This document shows positions 40,391 through 48,497 of a stretch of DNA of 64,000 nucleotides, piece by piece. Origin of the DNA: an uncultured Gemmatimonadota bacterium (GTDB lineage Bacteria > Gemmatimonadota > Gemmatimonadetes > Longimicrobiales > Longimicrobiaceae); NCBI GenBank assembly GCA_902805735.1, contig CADCTW010000243.1, positions 18,416-82,415 on the forward strand, written 5' to 3'. Below the pieces are notes generated by a model that did not search any database, had not been told where the DNA came from, and was given only the letters and a program-made list of their open reading frames with translations. Every line of letters begins with the position of its first letter. The stretch's first letter is position 1. The translations under genes were made by a program, and so were the position numbers.

Positions 40391-41533
40391 ATGTCGATAC
40401 CCGTTCCGGATGCTCAGCGTATGCCCATGAACGAGCAGACTACGCTCATCGCAGCCCGGATCAGGTCGTTGCGGATGGCGCAGCACATAAGTCAGCAGGC
40501 CTTCGCATCGGCGATGGGGTTAGAAAGCAGGCGGTCCGTCGCAGCCATCGAGTCCGCGGCCAGAGGGGTTACGCCCGAGGAACTGGCGCGCGCTGCGGAG
40601 TTGCTTGGAGTCGAACTCGATGCGCTCCGCGACCCATTCCGCCTCGTGGGTGAGGGCCGGTTCAGCTTCAGAGTCCAAGCGATCACTGCCGCGGAGCTGT
40701 CACAGTTCGAGGACCGTGCCGGACGCTGGGTCGCTACCTATCGGGAGTGCGCCAGACCGCTGGCGGAGACGGGCCCGTCCGGCGGGGCGAAGCGCAGGAT
40801 CTTCTCGGCGTGGGAGGGCGAGGACGTCGAAGTCGCGTGCCGCAAACTCTGGATGGCGTGGGACCTGGGTCCCGCCCCGGCGGAGCGGCTCGGACAAGCC
40901 ATCGAGCAGCACGTCGGTGCTCTTATCCTGAACGTGGACGGTCCCGAAGGCCTGTCCTCCGGCGTGTGCTACCTGCGCGATCACCACACGATTTTCCTGA
41001 ACCGGGGTGCGGCTCCAGAGCGCCGCGCCCTCGACATCGCCCGTGCGCTGTTCCGTCTCCTCGCGTGGGAAGAACTGCCCCCGGGCCGAATCGAACGCGA
41101 CGTGCCTCCAAGGGGGAGGGTCTCACGCGGCCGGCAACTCGCAGACAGCTTCGCCGCCGCGCTCGTAATGCCGAGTCTGCTCATGCAGGCGCGGTGGGCG
41201 GCTCGCCTCCGAGAAGATCTCGGCACCTGGATGCTTCGCACATCCGGCCATCTGCAGGTCAGCGTCCCCGCGCTTGGAGCGCGGCTTCTGGAGCTGGGAC
41301 TGGTCCAGGACGGACAGCTGGTTTCAACGTTGGCGCACGGAGCGCAACAGCAGCACCGAGCTGAACCACGCATGCTGTTCAGCCGCATGTTCATCGCGCC
41401 GATCGCGGACGCAGTGAACAGCCGCCGTCTACTGGTTAGACGCGCAGCGGGCATCCTCGAGTTATCGCCGCTCGCCTTCGCCGAGCTCTGCCGGGCGTAC
41501 GGGTGTCCACTGCGTGACGGCCTCCCACCGTAG
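40391..41533 (+). CDS. XRE regulator fused to degenerate ImmA/IrrE domain
   Basis: The first 90 residues are an XRE helix-turn-helix (RIRSLRMAQHISQQAFASAM, then GVTPEELARAAELLGVELDA). The next part follows the ImmA/IrrE pattern (GAKRRIFSAWEGEDVEVACR, GLSSGVCYLRDHHTIFLNRG, then ADSFAAALVMPSLLM). Where active members have H-E-x-x-H, this protein reads DIARALFRLLAWEE, with neither histidine nor glutamate in place, so the metalloprotease site is absent. The final 60 residues (FIAPIADAVNSRRLLVRRAA) recur in a fragment at 42.2-42.4 kb. The first ATG (40391) or the one at 40421 may be used. ImmA-type proteins control mobile elements by cleaving their repressor; this one can only bind. Confidence 0.72.
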   Translation: MSIPVPDAQRMPMNEQTTLIAARIRSLRMAQHISQQAFASAMGLESRRSVAAIESAARGVTPEELARAAELLGVELDALRDPFRLVGEGRFSFRVQAITAAELSQFEDRAGRWVATYRECARPLAETGPSGGAKRRIFSAWEGEDVEVACRKLWMAWDLGPAPAERLGQAIEQHVGALILNVDGPEGLSSGVCYLRDHHTIFLNRGAAPERRALDIARALFRLLAWEELPPGRIERDVPPRGRVSRGRQLADSFAAALVMPSLLMQARWAARLREDLGTWMLRTSGHLQVSVPALGARLLELGLVQDGQLVSTLAHGAQQQHRAEPRMLFSRMFIAPIADAVNSRRLLVRRAAGILELSPLAFAELCRAYGCPLRDGLPP

Positions 41534-41742
41534 CAACATGGGAATCGGCGGCGCGGTGTCTGGATGATCAAGCCCAGCATCCTCATCCCTGCTGGAGCGC
41601 TGCCAAGACGAATGTAGAAGCTCGCCCGGTCCGTCCCTCGACCCCGCTCTGGCCTGCATTGATGGGCTGGGGCGGTGCCGCTTCGACGTCTTCCCTTCGC
41701 TGGAGGCAGGCGATCCTGTCGAGTCGTCACTGAGGAGGGAGA

Positions 41743-42207
41743 ATGGAGGAGCAGATCTGGTTCTACTTGGTTAGCACCCTGAGACGCGGTCGGGATATCG
41801 ATGTTCTGACGATCGGCGATGTCGCCCGCGCGACTGGGAGGACCTCGGCGGCAGTGAAGGCCGCCTTGGCGGATGGTCGACTCCCCCGCGCGAGTGCTCA
41901 GCTTCCACCGGGCGTCCGCTCGATCACCCTCATCCGCGCAACCCCCGACGAGCTAACGCTCTGGCGGTTGAAGCCCTTGGATGAGGAACTGGCGGAGCGA
42001 CCGGAACTGCCTCAACGGATTGACGGGTGGATCTCCCAAGCAGAACTCGCCCGCGAACTCGGCGTCTCGTCGTGGGACGCGCACGCGATTATACGACGCC
42101 TCGCTCCACTGCGGCTCGAGTGGGGCTCGGGTCCGTTCCGCCCTGAAATCCGCTACTGGATCCCGTGCAGAGAGGCGATCGCGGCAGTGCTGCGCGGGCT
42201 CCGCTGA
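41743..42207 (+). CDS. Double winged-helix-like protein, 154 aa
   Basis: AGGAGGGAGA precedes the ATG. Two HTH-like segments are visible: LTIGDVARATGRTSAAVKAA near residue 22 and WISQAELARELGVSSWDAHA near residue 96, each followed by a short basic stretch. It is therefore probably DNA-binding. Its stop overlaps the start of the partial gene at 42207 (TGATG). Family not recognised. The 209 bases between it and the XRE/ImmA-like gene contain nothing else. Confidence 0.5.
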   Translation: MEEQIWFYLVSTLRRGRDIDVLTIGDVARATGRTSAAVKAALADGRLPRASAQLPPGVRSITLIRATPDELTLWRLKPLDEELAERPELPQRIDGWISQAELARELGVSSWDAHAIIRRLAPLRLEWGSGPFRPEIRYWIPCREAIAAVLRGLR

Positions 42208-42434
42208 TGAAGGAGAGCGAGTTGAACTCGGGGCTGGCACGGCCGCGAGGCGTGCGACTGCAGCACAAGGTTGAACCGCCGATACCCTTCCTCCAGCGGT
42301 TCATCACGCCCATCGCACATGCGGTAAACACCGGCTTTCGCTCCGTGCGACGTGCTGCGGCGATCCTCGGGCTGTCACCCGTTAGCGTATGTGAACTCTG
42401 CGCGATGTATGGGTCTCCTTTGTTCGGCGATGTT
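42207..42434 (+). pseudogene. C-terminal fragment of an XRE/ImmA-like paralogue
   Basis: Translation gives LQHKVEPPIPFLQRFITPIA, then NTGFRSVRRAAAILGLSPVS and VCELCAMYGSPLFGDV. This aligns end to end with the last 60 residues of the protein at 40391. The HTH and ImmA parts are missing. The frame stays open past 42434 but the added sequence is not similar to anything and runs through a terminator at 42519, so it is taken as noncoding. Confidence 0.6.
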
Positions 42435-42518
42435 AGGACTCAGCCGGGTAGAGCTCGGATGGGGCGAAGCCCGCGGGAGGACGCATCAAGCGGTGAGACT
42501 CGGCGTCAACCACGCAGC

Positions 42519-42542
42519 CTGGGGAGGCAAGCGCCTCCCCAG
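42519..42542 (+). terminator. 10-bp perfect hairpin
   Basis: CTGGGGAGGC-AAGC-GCCTCCCCAG, downstream of the fragment gene. No strong T-run. Confidence 0.6.
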
Positions 42543-42928
42543 ACTCCGTATTTGGTGACCAGTTCGACCTCCCCTGCGATCCTGACCCCCACGCCCAATC
42601 GGACGGTGCCTGACATACGTCCTTCCATGCGTGGAGGCGAGGGAGCGCGGCGAGTGCACCTGCGATGTCGGCTGTACACGCCGACTGCAGCTCAGCGGCT
42701 CGGACAGAACACCTGGCAGGAAGCTCCCGCCTGCGGCGCCGAAAACACGCGCCCAGCAGTCCTCGAGCACCTTGACCCTCCCTCGGAGCACGAGCCGAGG
42801 CGGATCCGGTATCTCCCGTTGCCACGCCCTGTCGACGCCGCCTTGGATGATCTGAACCCCGCCGAGTACCGTCTCTGCCGTGGCCCGAGACGCGGGCTGC
42901 CCACCGCAGGCACGGGGCGACACGGCGA
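42543..42928. other. Intergenic region upstream of recombinase module 3
   Basis: Nearly 390 bases. Open frames exist on both strands but are Arg/Ser/Pro-rich and lack ribosome sites. Nothing recognisable; the module's promoter should be here. Confidence 0.4.
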
Positions 42929-43375
42929 ATGGTTCGACTGTTCGATACGGTGCGCTGGCTCGATGATCGGGCCAGACAGCTTGATGGCTACCAGGATGCG
43001 GCCGCGACCGCGTTTCGAGAGTCCGCACGTCGGCTTGAGGCGGACCTGCGGGCGCACCTGGCTGAATTACTCCCGCTGCCTGCGGCAGCGGCGATGTATG
43101 CGTGGAACTACGAGGCGCTGCGGAGGAAGGTGGCTGACAATCCTGAGCTGAACGCCGGTTCTCCGGGCAGTCGCCCGATGGTGACGCGGGCGACGATGGA
43201 GAGGATCGGTCCGGGGCGCGGGCCGAAGCCGGGCATGAGCCGGCCTGCTGGAGAGCAGGGGTCCACCGAAGGCGTATGCACCCCGGCGCAAGTGCCGAGT
43301 ACTGCGGCTCCGCTGGATTCGCGGTTCGAGGGGATCATGAGACGAGCGACCGCTTCGCGGAGAAGGAACGCGTAG
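42929..43375 (+). CDS. Excisionase-like protein of recombinase module 3
   Basis: A 148-residue protein of the same size and position as the HTH genes of modules 1 and 2. The N-terminal half is a long amphipathic helix (AATAFRESARRLEADLRAHL). The centre (LPAAAAMYAWNYEALRRKVA, then DNPELNAGSPGSRP) matches the helix-turn-helix plus wing of module 2 (EAAEVTGCCEETVRRKVREG) in spacing and in the RRKV residues. The C-terminal 60 residues are disordered in appearance. It ends one base before the recombinase ATG. Confidence 0.6.
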   Translation: MVRLFDTVRWLDDRARQLDGYQDAAATAFRESARRLEADLRAHLAELLPLPAAAAMYAWNYEALRRKVADNPELNAGSPGSRPMVTRATMERIGPGRGPKPGMSRPAGEQGSTEGVCTPAQVPSTAAPLDSRFEGIMRRATASRRRNA

Positions 43376-43376
43376 G

Positions 43377-44684
43377 ATGGCGAAGAGCTGGAGCTACAGC
43401 GAGGGCGACTACGGCCATCGGGTGCGTGTGTTCACACGCTCGGGGCGGAAGTGCATCTACATCGAGCACTGGGACGCGGCGCTGGGGAAGCGAGTCCCGT
43501 TCTCTCTCGGGCATGCCGACCGGGAGAAGGCGCGGAATCAGTGCAGGGACCTTTCGGACGCGCTGAGGCTCGGCGTGACGTTGCCCGCGGCGGCTGAGGT
43601 GAGCTCCGCTCTGGAACCTGTAGCGCCGACAGCCAAGCCCGTTTTGGAAGTCCGCCACGAGCCGCAGCCTGTGGCTGCGACTGCCGCGCGCGCTCTCGCG
43701 TGGGATCTGCTCTTCGCGCTGTATCACGAGGAGGAGGGGCAGTACAAGAAAGGGGCGCAACCTCGCGAGGACCTGCGGCGGCAGAAGGTCTGGAGGGCGT
43801 TCTTTGCCCTCGAGAAGATCGAGGAGCCGGGGCATCTCGACCAGTCCGCCATCAAGAAGTTCACTCGGTTGCGCATCAAGGGCCGCCTGCATGTGGACGG
43901 CGTCAAGCTCACGCTGGAGGATCCTGAGCGGCCGGGCGAGGATGTCGTCACCGCAACGACGGTGCACGCCGACGTTGTGTACCTCGTCACCGTGCTCAAC
44001 TGGGCGAACCAGAAGCGCACCGCCGGCAAGCGCCTGCTGGCGGAGGTTCCTATCCGTCTGCCGGTCTTGAAGACGCCGGAGCCGAGGCGGCCCATCGCGA
44101 CGTACGAGGACGTCCGCGACCTGCGCAGGGTTGCCAATCAGGTCGATCCGCGCGGTTACTTCGGTTGCTACATTCGGCTGCACGATGCGCTGGGCTGGCG
44201 TGTGACGGCGGTCTGTAGCATCAAGGCATCCGAGGTTTGCTTGCAGCCGCACGACGGTATGCCGTATGGCTACGTCCGTAAGAACCCTGCGGTGGACAAG
44301 GAGGCAGTGGGCCAGCGCGTGCCGCTGTCCCGTCTGGCTCAGGCCACGTTCAAGCGTCTCCTCCGGCTTCGCGGCGCGGCTGCAGGCGATGACAAGTTCC
44401 TGTTCGCGGGACCCAAGGACGTAAGCCGTCCTTGGCTCCGCTGGTACGTGCGCGATCTCACGAATCGGGCGGAGAGACTGGCCGAGATCGCTCACATGGG
44501 TGGCTCTCATGCATTCCGCCGAAAGTGGGTGAGCGAACGCAAGGACCATCCGATCCCGGACATCATGGCCGCAGGGGGCTGGACAGACGAGCGGTCGCTT
44601 CGGGCATATCTTCACGACGACACGGATACTACCTTTCAGGTCGTCAGTCGCCCCACGCGGCGGATCCGTCGGCGGGCTGCATAG
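43377..44684 (+). CDS. Tyrosine recombinase 3 (integrase)
   Basis: The 435-residue enzyme is related to recombinase 2 along its length: the start YSEGDYGHRVRVFTRSGRKC parallels GEHGFTVRLFETHPGSRIYR, and FSLGHADREKARNQC parallels KSLGHSDRDLAVKQA. Catalytic residues: Arg in ALGWRVTAVCSIKAS, Lys in YVRKNPAVDKEAV, H-x-x-R in GGSHAFRRKWVSERK, Trp in MAAGGWTDERSLRAY and Tyr in SLRAYLHDD. It is preceded by its HTH partner and followed by the two-domain HNH gene. It is in the middle of island B, 8.4 kb from the tRNA. Confidence 0.88.
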   Translation: MAKSWSYSEGDYGHRVRVFTRSGRKCIYIEHWDAALGKRVPFSLGHADREKARNQCRDLSDALRLGVTLPAAAEVSSALEPVAPTAKPVLEVRHEPQPVAATAARALAWDLLFALYHEEEGQYKKGAQPREDLRRQKVWRAFFALEKIEEPGHLDQSAIKKFTRLRIKGRLHVDGVKLTLEDPERPGEDVVTATTVHADVVYLVTVLNWANQKRTAGKRLLAEVPIRLPVLKTPEPRRPIATYEDVRDLRRVANQVDPRGYFGCYIRLHDALGWRVTAVCSIKASEVCLQPHDGMPYGYVRKNPAVDKEAVGQRVPLSRLAQATFKRLLRLRGAAAGDDKFLFAGPKDVSRPWLRWYVRDLTNRAERLAEIAHMGGSHAFRRKWVSERKDHPIPDIMAAGGWTDERSLRAYLHDDTDTTFQVVSRPTRRIRRRAA

Positions 44685-44768
44685 GGCGCTACGACGGAGA
44701 CCCGGACCGCTTCGGACTGCGCCACCACCAAGCTACGGGGTCGGCACTGTAGAACCTTGAACGGACGA

Positions 44769-45620
44769 ATGCAGATGGAGATGCGGAACCAGAAAGCGCG
44801 GGAGTACGGTCTCGACATCATCGACATTATGCAGTACGCCGAGGATGAGACGCTCTCGCTCAGCGATCGGGCTTCGCGCATCGCGGAAACCCTCATCGAC
44901 CGCAAGTTTACCTCCGGCGACGACTTCATCGCAGCCTACTTGGAGGATTTGCGGCTGGCGGGAGAGCGCGACGACGAGAAGGCGTTCGATCGGGCGCTCC
45001 GGCAGCTCGAAGAGGTCGCTGCGGTGGTGTACGTGTGGCTCGGAGACTCCGCGGCATCAGGGGATTGGACCGCCGAAGATCAGGATGCACGTGGCGCTCG
45101 TTCCTCGAACACCAATGATCACGCTAATGTCTCGGACCTCGGAGGTACCCCTTCGTTCAGCGGGGGAGTGATGGCGCCCGCAGAGCGGAAGTACACCCTA
45201 CCGGAGTTCCTCGTCGGCACGCTCGACCAGGCCGCGTACCAGCGGTGGCTCAGTCGGAAGGCAGAAGCGCACAAGCGGCGGGACCGTGAGCGGGGCAACG
45301 CTACGGCCACGCGGGAGGGATACATGCTGGCCATCCACGACGCTGTCCTCCGCAGTGACGGCCGGGATGAGTACACCGGGCTTTCTCTGCGCTGGGATCT
45401 CGTCAGCAGCTACGACAATGAGCAGGCCGCCGCTGGGGGACGCGCCTACAAGAAGTCGCTCGCCGACCTGCCCACCGTCGATCATGTTGGTGACGGCCTC
45501 GGTCCAGCTGACTTCGCGATCTGCTCATGGCGGGTCAACGACGCCAAGAACGATCTCACGATCGAGGAGTTCCTTGAGGTGTGTCGGCAGGTGCTGCGGC
45601 ACCACGAGGGCGCACGCTGA
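44769..45620 (+). CDS. HNH-type nuclease with N-terminal helical domain
   Basis: The 283-residue protein has two parts. Residues 1-130 are helical and acidic (REYGLDIIDIMQYAEDETLS, ASRIAETLIDRKFTSGDDFI) with no named match. From about residue 134 it is nearly the same as the protein at 26673: LPEFLVGTLDQAAYQRWLSR, YTGLSLRWDLVSSYDN, LPTVDHVGDGLGPADF and ICSWRVNDAKNDLTIEEFLE, an HNH-like nuclease core with Asp-His and Asn. ATG at 44769 is preferred over an upstream TTG. It follows recombinase 3 by 84 bases and may be part of that module. Confidence 0.6.
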   Translation: MQMEMRNQKAREYGLDIIDIMQYAEDETLSLSDRASRIAETLIDRKFTSGDDFIAAYLEDLRLAGERDDEKAFDRALRQLEEVAAVVYVWLGDSAASGDWTAEDQDARGARSSNTNDHANVSDLGGTPSFSGGVMAPAERKYTLPEFLVGTLDQAAYQRWLSRKAEAHKRRDRERGNATATREGYMLAIHDAVLRSDGRDEYTGLSLRWDLVSSYDNEQAAAGGRAYKKSLADLPTVDHVGDGLGPADFAICSWRVNDAKNDLTIEEFLEVCRQVLRHHEGAR

Positions 45621-46213
45621 AACGGCCATCTCGAGCGCATTCGCATCGAACGGCGCCCAGAACCCGCGCGGACTCAGAACAACGGCCCGCGGAGTAGATG
45701 CGCCGAGGGCCGCTGTACGCTGTGCAGTAAACGGCAGGGGTTGATGCGGGCCGCTCACGCCACGCATCACAAACACATGCAGCACATGGCTTTGCCCGCA
45801 CTCACTGCGGAGCCGCTCCGGGCAAGGGATGTTCACAAAGTGTGCGGCCAAATTGGACACTTCGGGGCAGGTCGCCCGCGGGCCGGTCCGGGCCGGTCCG
45901 GTCGGCCGGGTGGCGAACCGGACCCCCTCGCCTCGAGGACCGGACGCCGGACCCGTCGACCGCCCGCCGCAGGCGCGTCCGACGCAAGACCCCGGTCCGG
46001 ACCGCCCCTGGGGGTACTGCCGATCCACAGGGGGTATGTCCGTGGGGACATGAATAAGAACATGGCGCAAATGCCCGATCCGATTAGGTTGCAATTCGGC
46101 GCAGCGCCGGGGGCACCGCCCCTCTTCCATCACCTCCAACCCGAGGACACCTCCCGCCCGAATCCAGCAGCCCGTCCCAGTTCCGTCGTCCACAACCCGC
46201 CCGCAGAGGTGCC
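45621..46213. other. Intergenic stretch with GGTCCGG-rich block
   Basis: Nearly 600 bases without supportable genes. Around 45880-46010 the words GGCCGGTCC and CCGGACC recur several times in both orientations, giving imperfect inverted repeats. No tRNA-derived repeat was found here even though the recombinase module ends just before it. Confidence 0.4.
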
Positions 46214-47773
46214 ATGGCCGGCATGATCGAGACCCACGCAGATACCAGCGGCAGACCCCCCACCCGCGAAGCCGTCCACTCCCCGCGGTACGTGACGGAC
46301 CCCGTGGTGGACTGGAACGATGTGGCCATCGAAGCGATCCTGGTGGATTCCAAGCCGCGCAACCTGGTGCCGCTGGACGAGAACACCGTACTCATCACGC
46401 GGGACCAGGACGGTGTCACGCGCGCATCGCGCGCGATGGCCATGGTTCACGCGGCGATGTACAACGCGGTCGTCGGACTTGTGGGCGGGTACCGCCCCTA
46501 CATCCGGCCGCCGTACAGCGACCTGCCCGAACGGCCCGCCCAGCCGGACCTCGCCGCAGCGGTGGGCTCGGCGGCGCGTACGATCCTCAGCTGGCTGTAC
46601 CCGTCGCAGCGGCGCCACTTCGACCAGGCGTTTCTGGACATCGTCGGACGCTCACGCGAAGAGCCCTCCATCCGGCCCAGCATCACCTTCGGGTACAACG
46701 TCGCGGTGCGGGTGTGGAACACCCGGGTGAACGACGGCTCCAACCGACGGCGGCCGTACAATCCCCCCCGGCGGCCGGGTCTCTGGCGCCCGGATCTGGT
46801 GGACCCTGCCCAGAAGGCGCTCGACCCCCACTGGGGTCGCGTGGAGCCGTTCCTGATCTCGCAAGCCGACGTCGAGGAGATCCTGCGCGATCTGGGGCCG
46901 CCGCCGGGCTACAAGGGGCAGGCGGGGGACGGGTACCCGGCGGCGTACGACCTCTCGGACCCCGCCTACCGTGAGGCTCGCGAAGAGGTGCTCGTCCGCG
47001 GCGCCCCGCCCGCCGACGGCAATTCGACCGATCCACGGAAGCTGAACGCGGTGTTCTGGTCCTACGACGAAGGCAGAGGAACCCCGGTCCGCCTGTACAA
47101 CCAGGCGCTCCGTTCCATCGCCTTCGCGAGCAACCTCGATGTCGTGGGTCACGCGCGCCTGTTCCTCTACGGGAACCTCGTGATGGCGGACGCCGCCATC
47201 GTGGCGTGGCGGATCAAGTACGAGTACGGCCTGTGGCGGCCCGTCCACGCGGCGAACCTCGACGAGCTGGACCCGGTGCGGTGGATCCCGTTCGGGAAGC
47301 GGCCGCCGTACCCGCCGAGGGACAGCTGCTCGCCCCCCTTCCCGGCGTACGTCTCGGGGCACTCCACGCTCGGCAACGCCGTGTTCAACGCAGCCGCGCA
47401 TGCGCTGGCCGAGACCGGTCAGGCCTCCTCGGGGGTGACGCTCGCCACCGACGAACCGCCGCGAGTGTGCGTCGCCTACCCGACTCTCGGAGACGCAGCC
47501 CGGGCCAACGACGAGAGCCGGATCGATCTCGGGGTCCACTTCAGGTTCGACACGGAACGTGGAGCCCAGGCGGGGGCCATGGTCGAGAAGAAGGCCCGGG
47601 ATGGCCTGCCGGAAGGCACCGGTGTCAGTAAGGCGATGGAGCGAGGCGAGCAGGAGATCGGACCGCCGTTCGAGGTCGTGGACTACCGCGAGTTCGTCGG
47701 TGAGGCCGGATTCGCTTCGATCTACGCACAGCGGTACGCCGACGAGGCCCGCGAGATCGACGAGGTGCGCTGA
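46214..47773 (+). CDS. Vanadium-dependent haloperoxidase
   Basis: A 519-residue PAP2/vanadium haloperoxidase family member. The vanadate-binding set is complete: Lys and Arg in IKYEYGLWRPVHA near residue 335, the S-G-H motif in FPAYVSGHSTLGNAVF near residue 383, and Arg plus the axial His in ESRIDLGVHFRFD near residue 440. The N-terminal half has the family's SRAMAMVHAAMYNAVVGLVG helix. There is no signal peptide, so unless exported another way it would work in the cytoplasm. It oxidises halides with hydrogen peroxide in known members. It is a single gene with a strong terminator, an unusual cargo for a defence-rich island. Confidence 0.88.
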   Translation: MAGMIETHADTSGRPPTREAVHSPRYVTDPVVDWNDVAIEAILVDSKPRNLVPLDENTVLITRDQDGVTRASRAMAMVHAAMYNAVVGLVGGYRPYIRPPYSDLPERPAQPDLAAAVGSAARTILSWLYPSQRRHFDQAFLDIVGRSREEPSIRPSITFGYNVAVRVWNTRVNDGSNRRRPYNPPRRPGLWRPDLVDPAQKALDPHWGRVEPFLISQADVEEILRDLGPPPGYKGQAGDGYPAAYDLSDPAYREAREEVLVRGAPPADGNSTDPRKLNAVFWSYDEGRGTPVRLYNQALRSIAFASNLDVVGHARLFLYGNLVMADAAIVAWRIKYEYGLWRPVHAANLDELDPVRWIPFGKRPPYPPRDSCSPPFPAYVSGHSTLGNAVFNAAAHALAETGQASSGVTLATDEPPRVCVAYPTLGDAARANDESRIDLGVHFRFDTERGAQAGAMVEKKARDGLPEGTGVSKAMERGEQEIGPPFEVVDYREFVGEAGFASIYAQRYADEAREIDEVR

Positions 47774-47945
47774 TGGTCCGAGGCGCCCGGGAATGCAGCC
47801 GCCATCTGGCACGGGCCCACCTTCAGAATTTTGGTGGCTCTGAGCAGACCGGAGGGTAGCCTCACGAACGCGGGTTCAGCCGATTCACCAGGGCACCGTC
47901 CACTTGACGTCCCAGCTTTGGGTTGTACATTGAGGACACACGCCC

Positions 47946-47985
47946 GAGGGGCCACGACGCGCACGCCGTCGTGGCCCCTCTTTTT
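47946..47985 (+). terminator. Rho-independent terminator after haloperoxidase
   Basis: A perfect 14-bp stem (GAGGGGCCACGACG) with a 7-base loop followed by TTTTTG, 172 bases past the haloperoxidase stop and 26 bases before the next gene. Confidence 0.85.
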
Positions 47986-48011
47986 GTCCTTGCCTGGAGG
48001 AGAACAGTCCC

Positions 48012-48308
48012 ATGGCGTACTTCGTGACCGTATCCTACGACCTTTTCGGCGCTTCTTCCTCCGACTACCAAGAAGCCTACGAGGCCCTCACCCATCTCGG
48101 GCTCAACCACCAGCTCGCAGCCGACGCGGGCAACAACATCACGCTTCCGAACACGACCGTGTGCGGGGTTTTGAGTGGCACATCGGCCATTGCGGTGAGG
48201 GACCGTCTCTCGGAGCAGGTCAATACCGCGCTCCGTCTTCTCGGACTCCGGGGCAAGGTGTTCGTTGTAGTAGGCGCGGATTCGGTATGGAAGCAGTCAG
48301 GCCTGTAG
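48012..48308 (+). CDS. Small ferredoxin-fold-like protein, 98 aa
   Basis: GGAGGAGAAC stands eight bases before the ATG. The strand-helix-strand order (YFVTVSYDLF; YQEAYEALTHLGLNHQ; TLPNTTVCGVLSG; AVRDRLSEQVNTALRLLG; KVFVVVGADSVW) is that of a small ferredoxin-like fold such as Cas2, VapD or GhoS. Identity to those is not evident and no catalytic residue can be assigned. It is followed 140 bases later by the large CoiA-like gene, with which it may share a transcript. Confidence 0.5.
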   Translation: MAYFVTVSYDLFGASSSDYQEAYEALTHLGLNHQLAADAGNNITLPNTTVCGVLSGTSAIAVRDRLSEQVNTALRLLGLRGKVFVVVGADSVWKQSGL

Positions 48309-48419
48309 GTATCACACAGGCATCGACCCGCCATCGGTAGCCTGACGATGGTTGCCCCAGCGGGGCTGGACACCGAACGTGAACCGAAGGCCGCGGGCAC
48401 GGTATAAGGAGGAGCCTCT

Positions 48420-48497
48420 ATGGCTTACCCGACCCTTACGCGGGCCCATGCACCGATTCCACGCGAAGGACAGCGCCGCGACCGCGCAGAACGCTGA
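48420..48497 (+). CDS. Possible leader ORF before CoiA-like gene, 25 aa
   Basis: The best ribosome site in the area (AAGGAGGAG at 48406) is followed at ideal distance by an ATG whose frame stays open for only 25 codons and overlaps the start of the long gene in another frame. It could be a translated leader that couples to the downstream start, or the trace of a frameshift at the 5' end of the long gene. Confidence 0.35.
   Translation: MAYPTLTRAHAPIPREGQRRDRAER

Noticed and set aside
45880..46010. GGTCCGG-rich block considered as a CRISPR-like or attachment repeat
   Set aside because: Words recur irregularly in both orientations with no constant spacer length, and no tRNA-derived segment is present.
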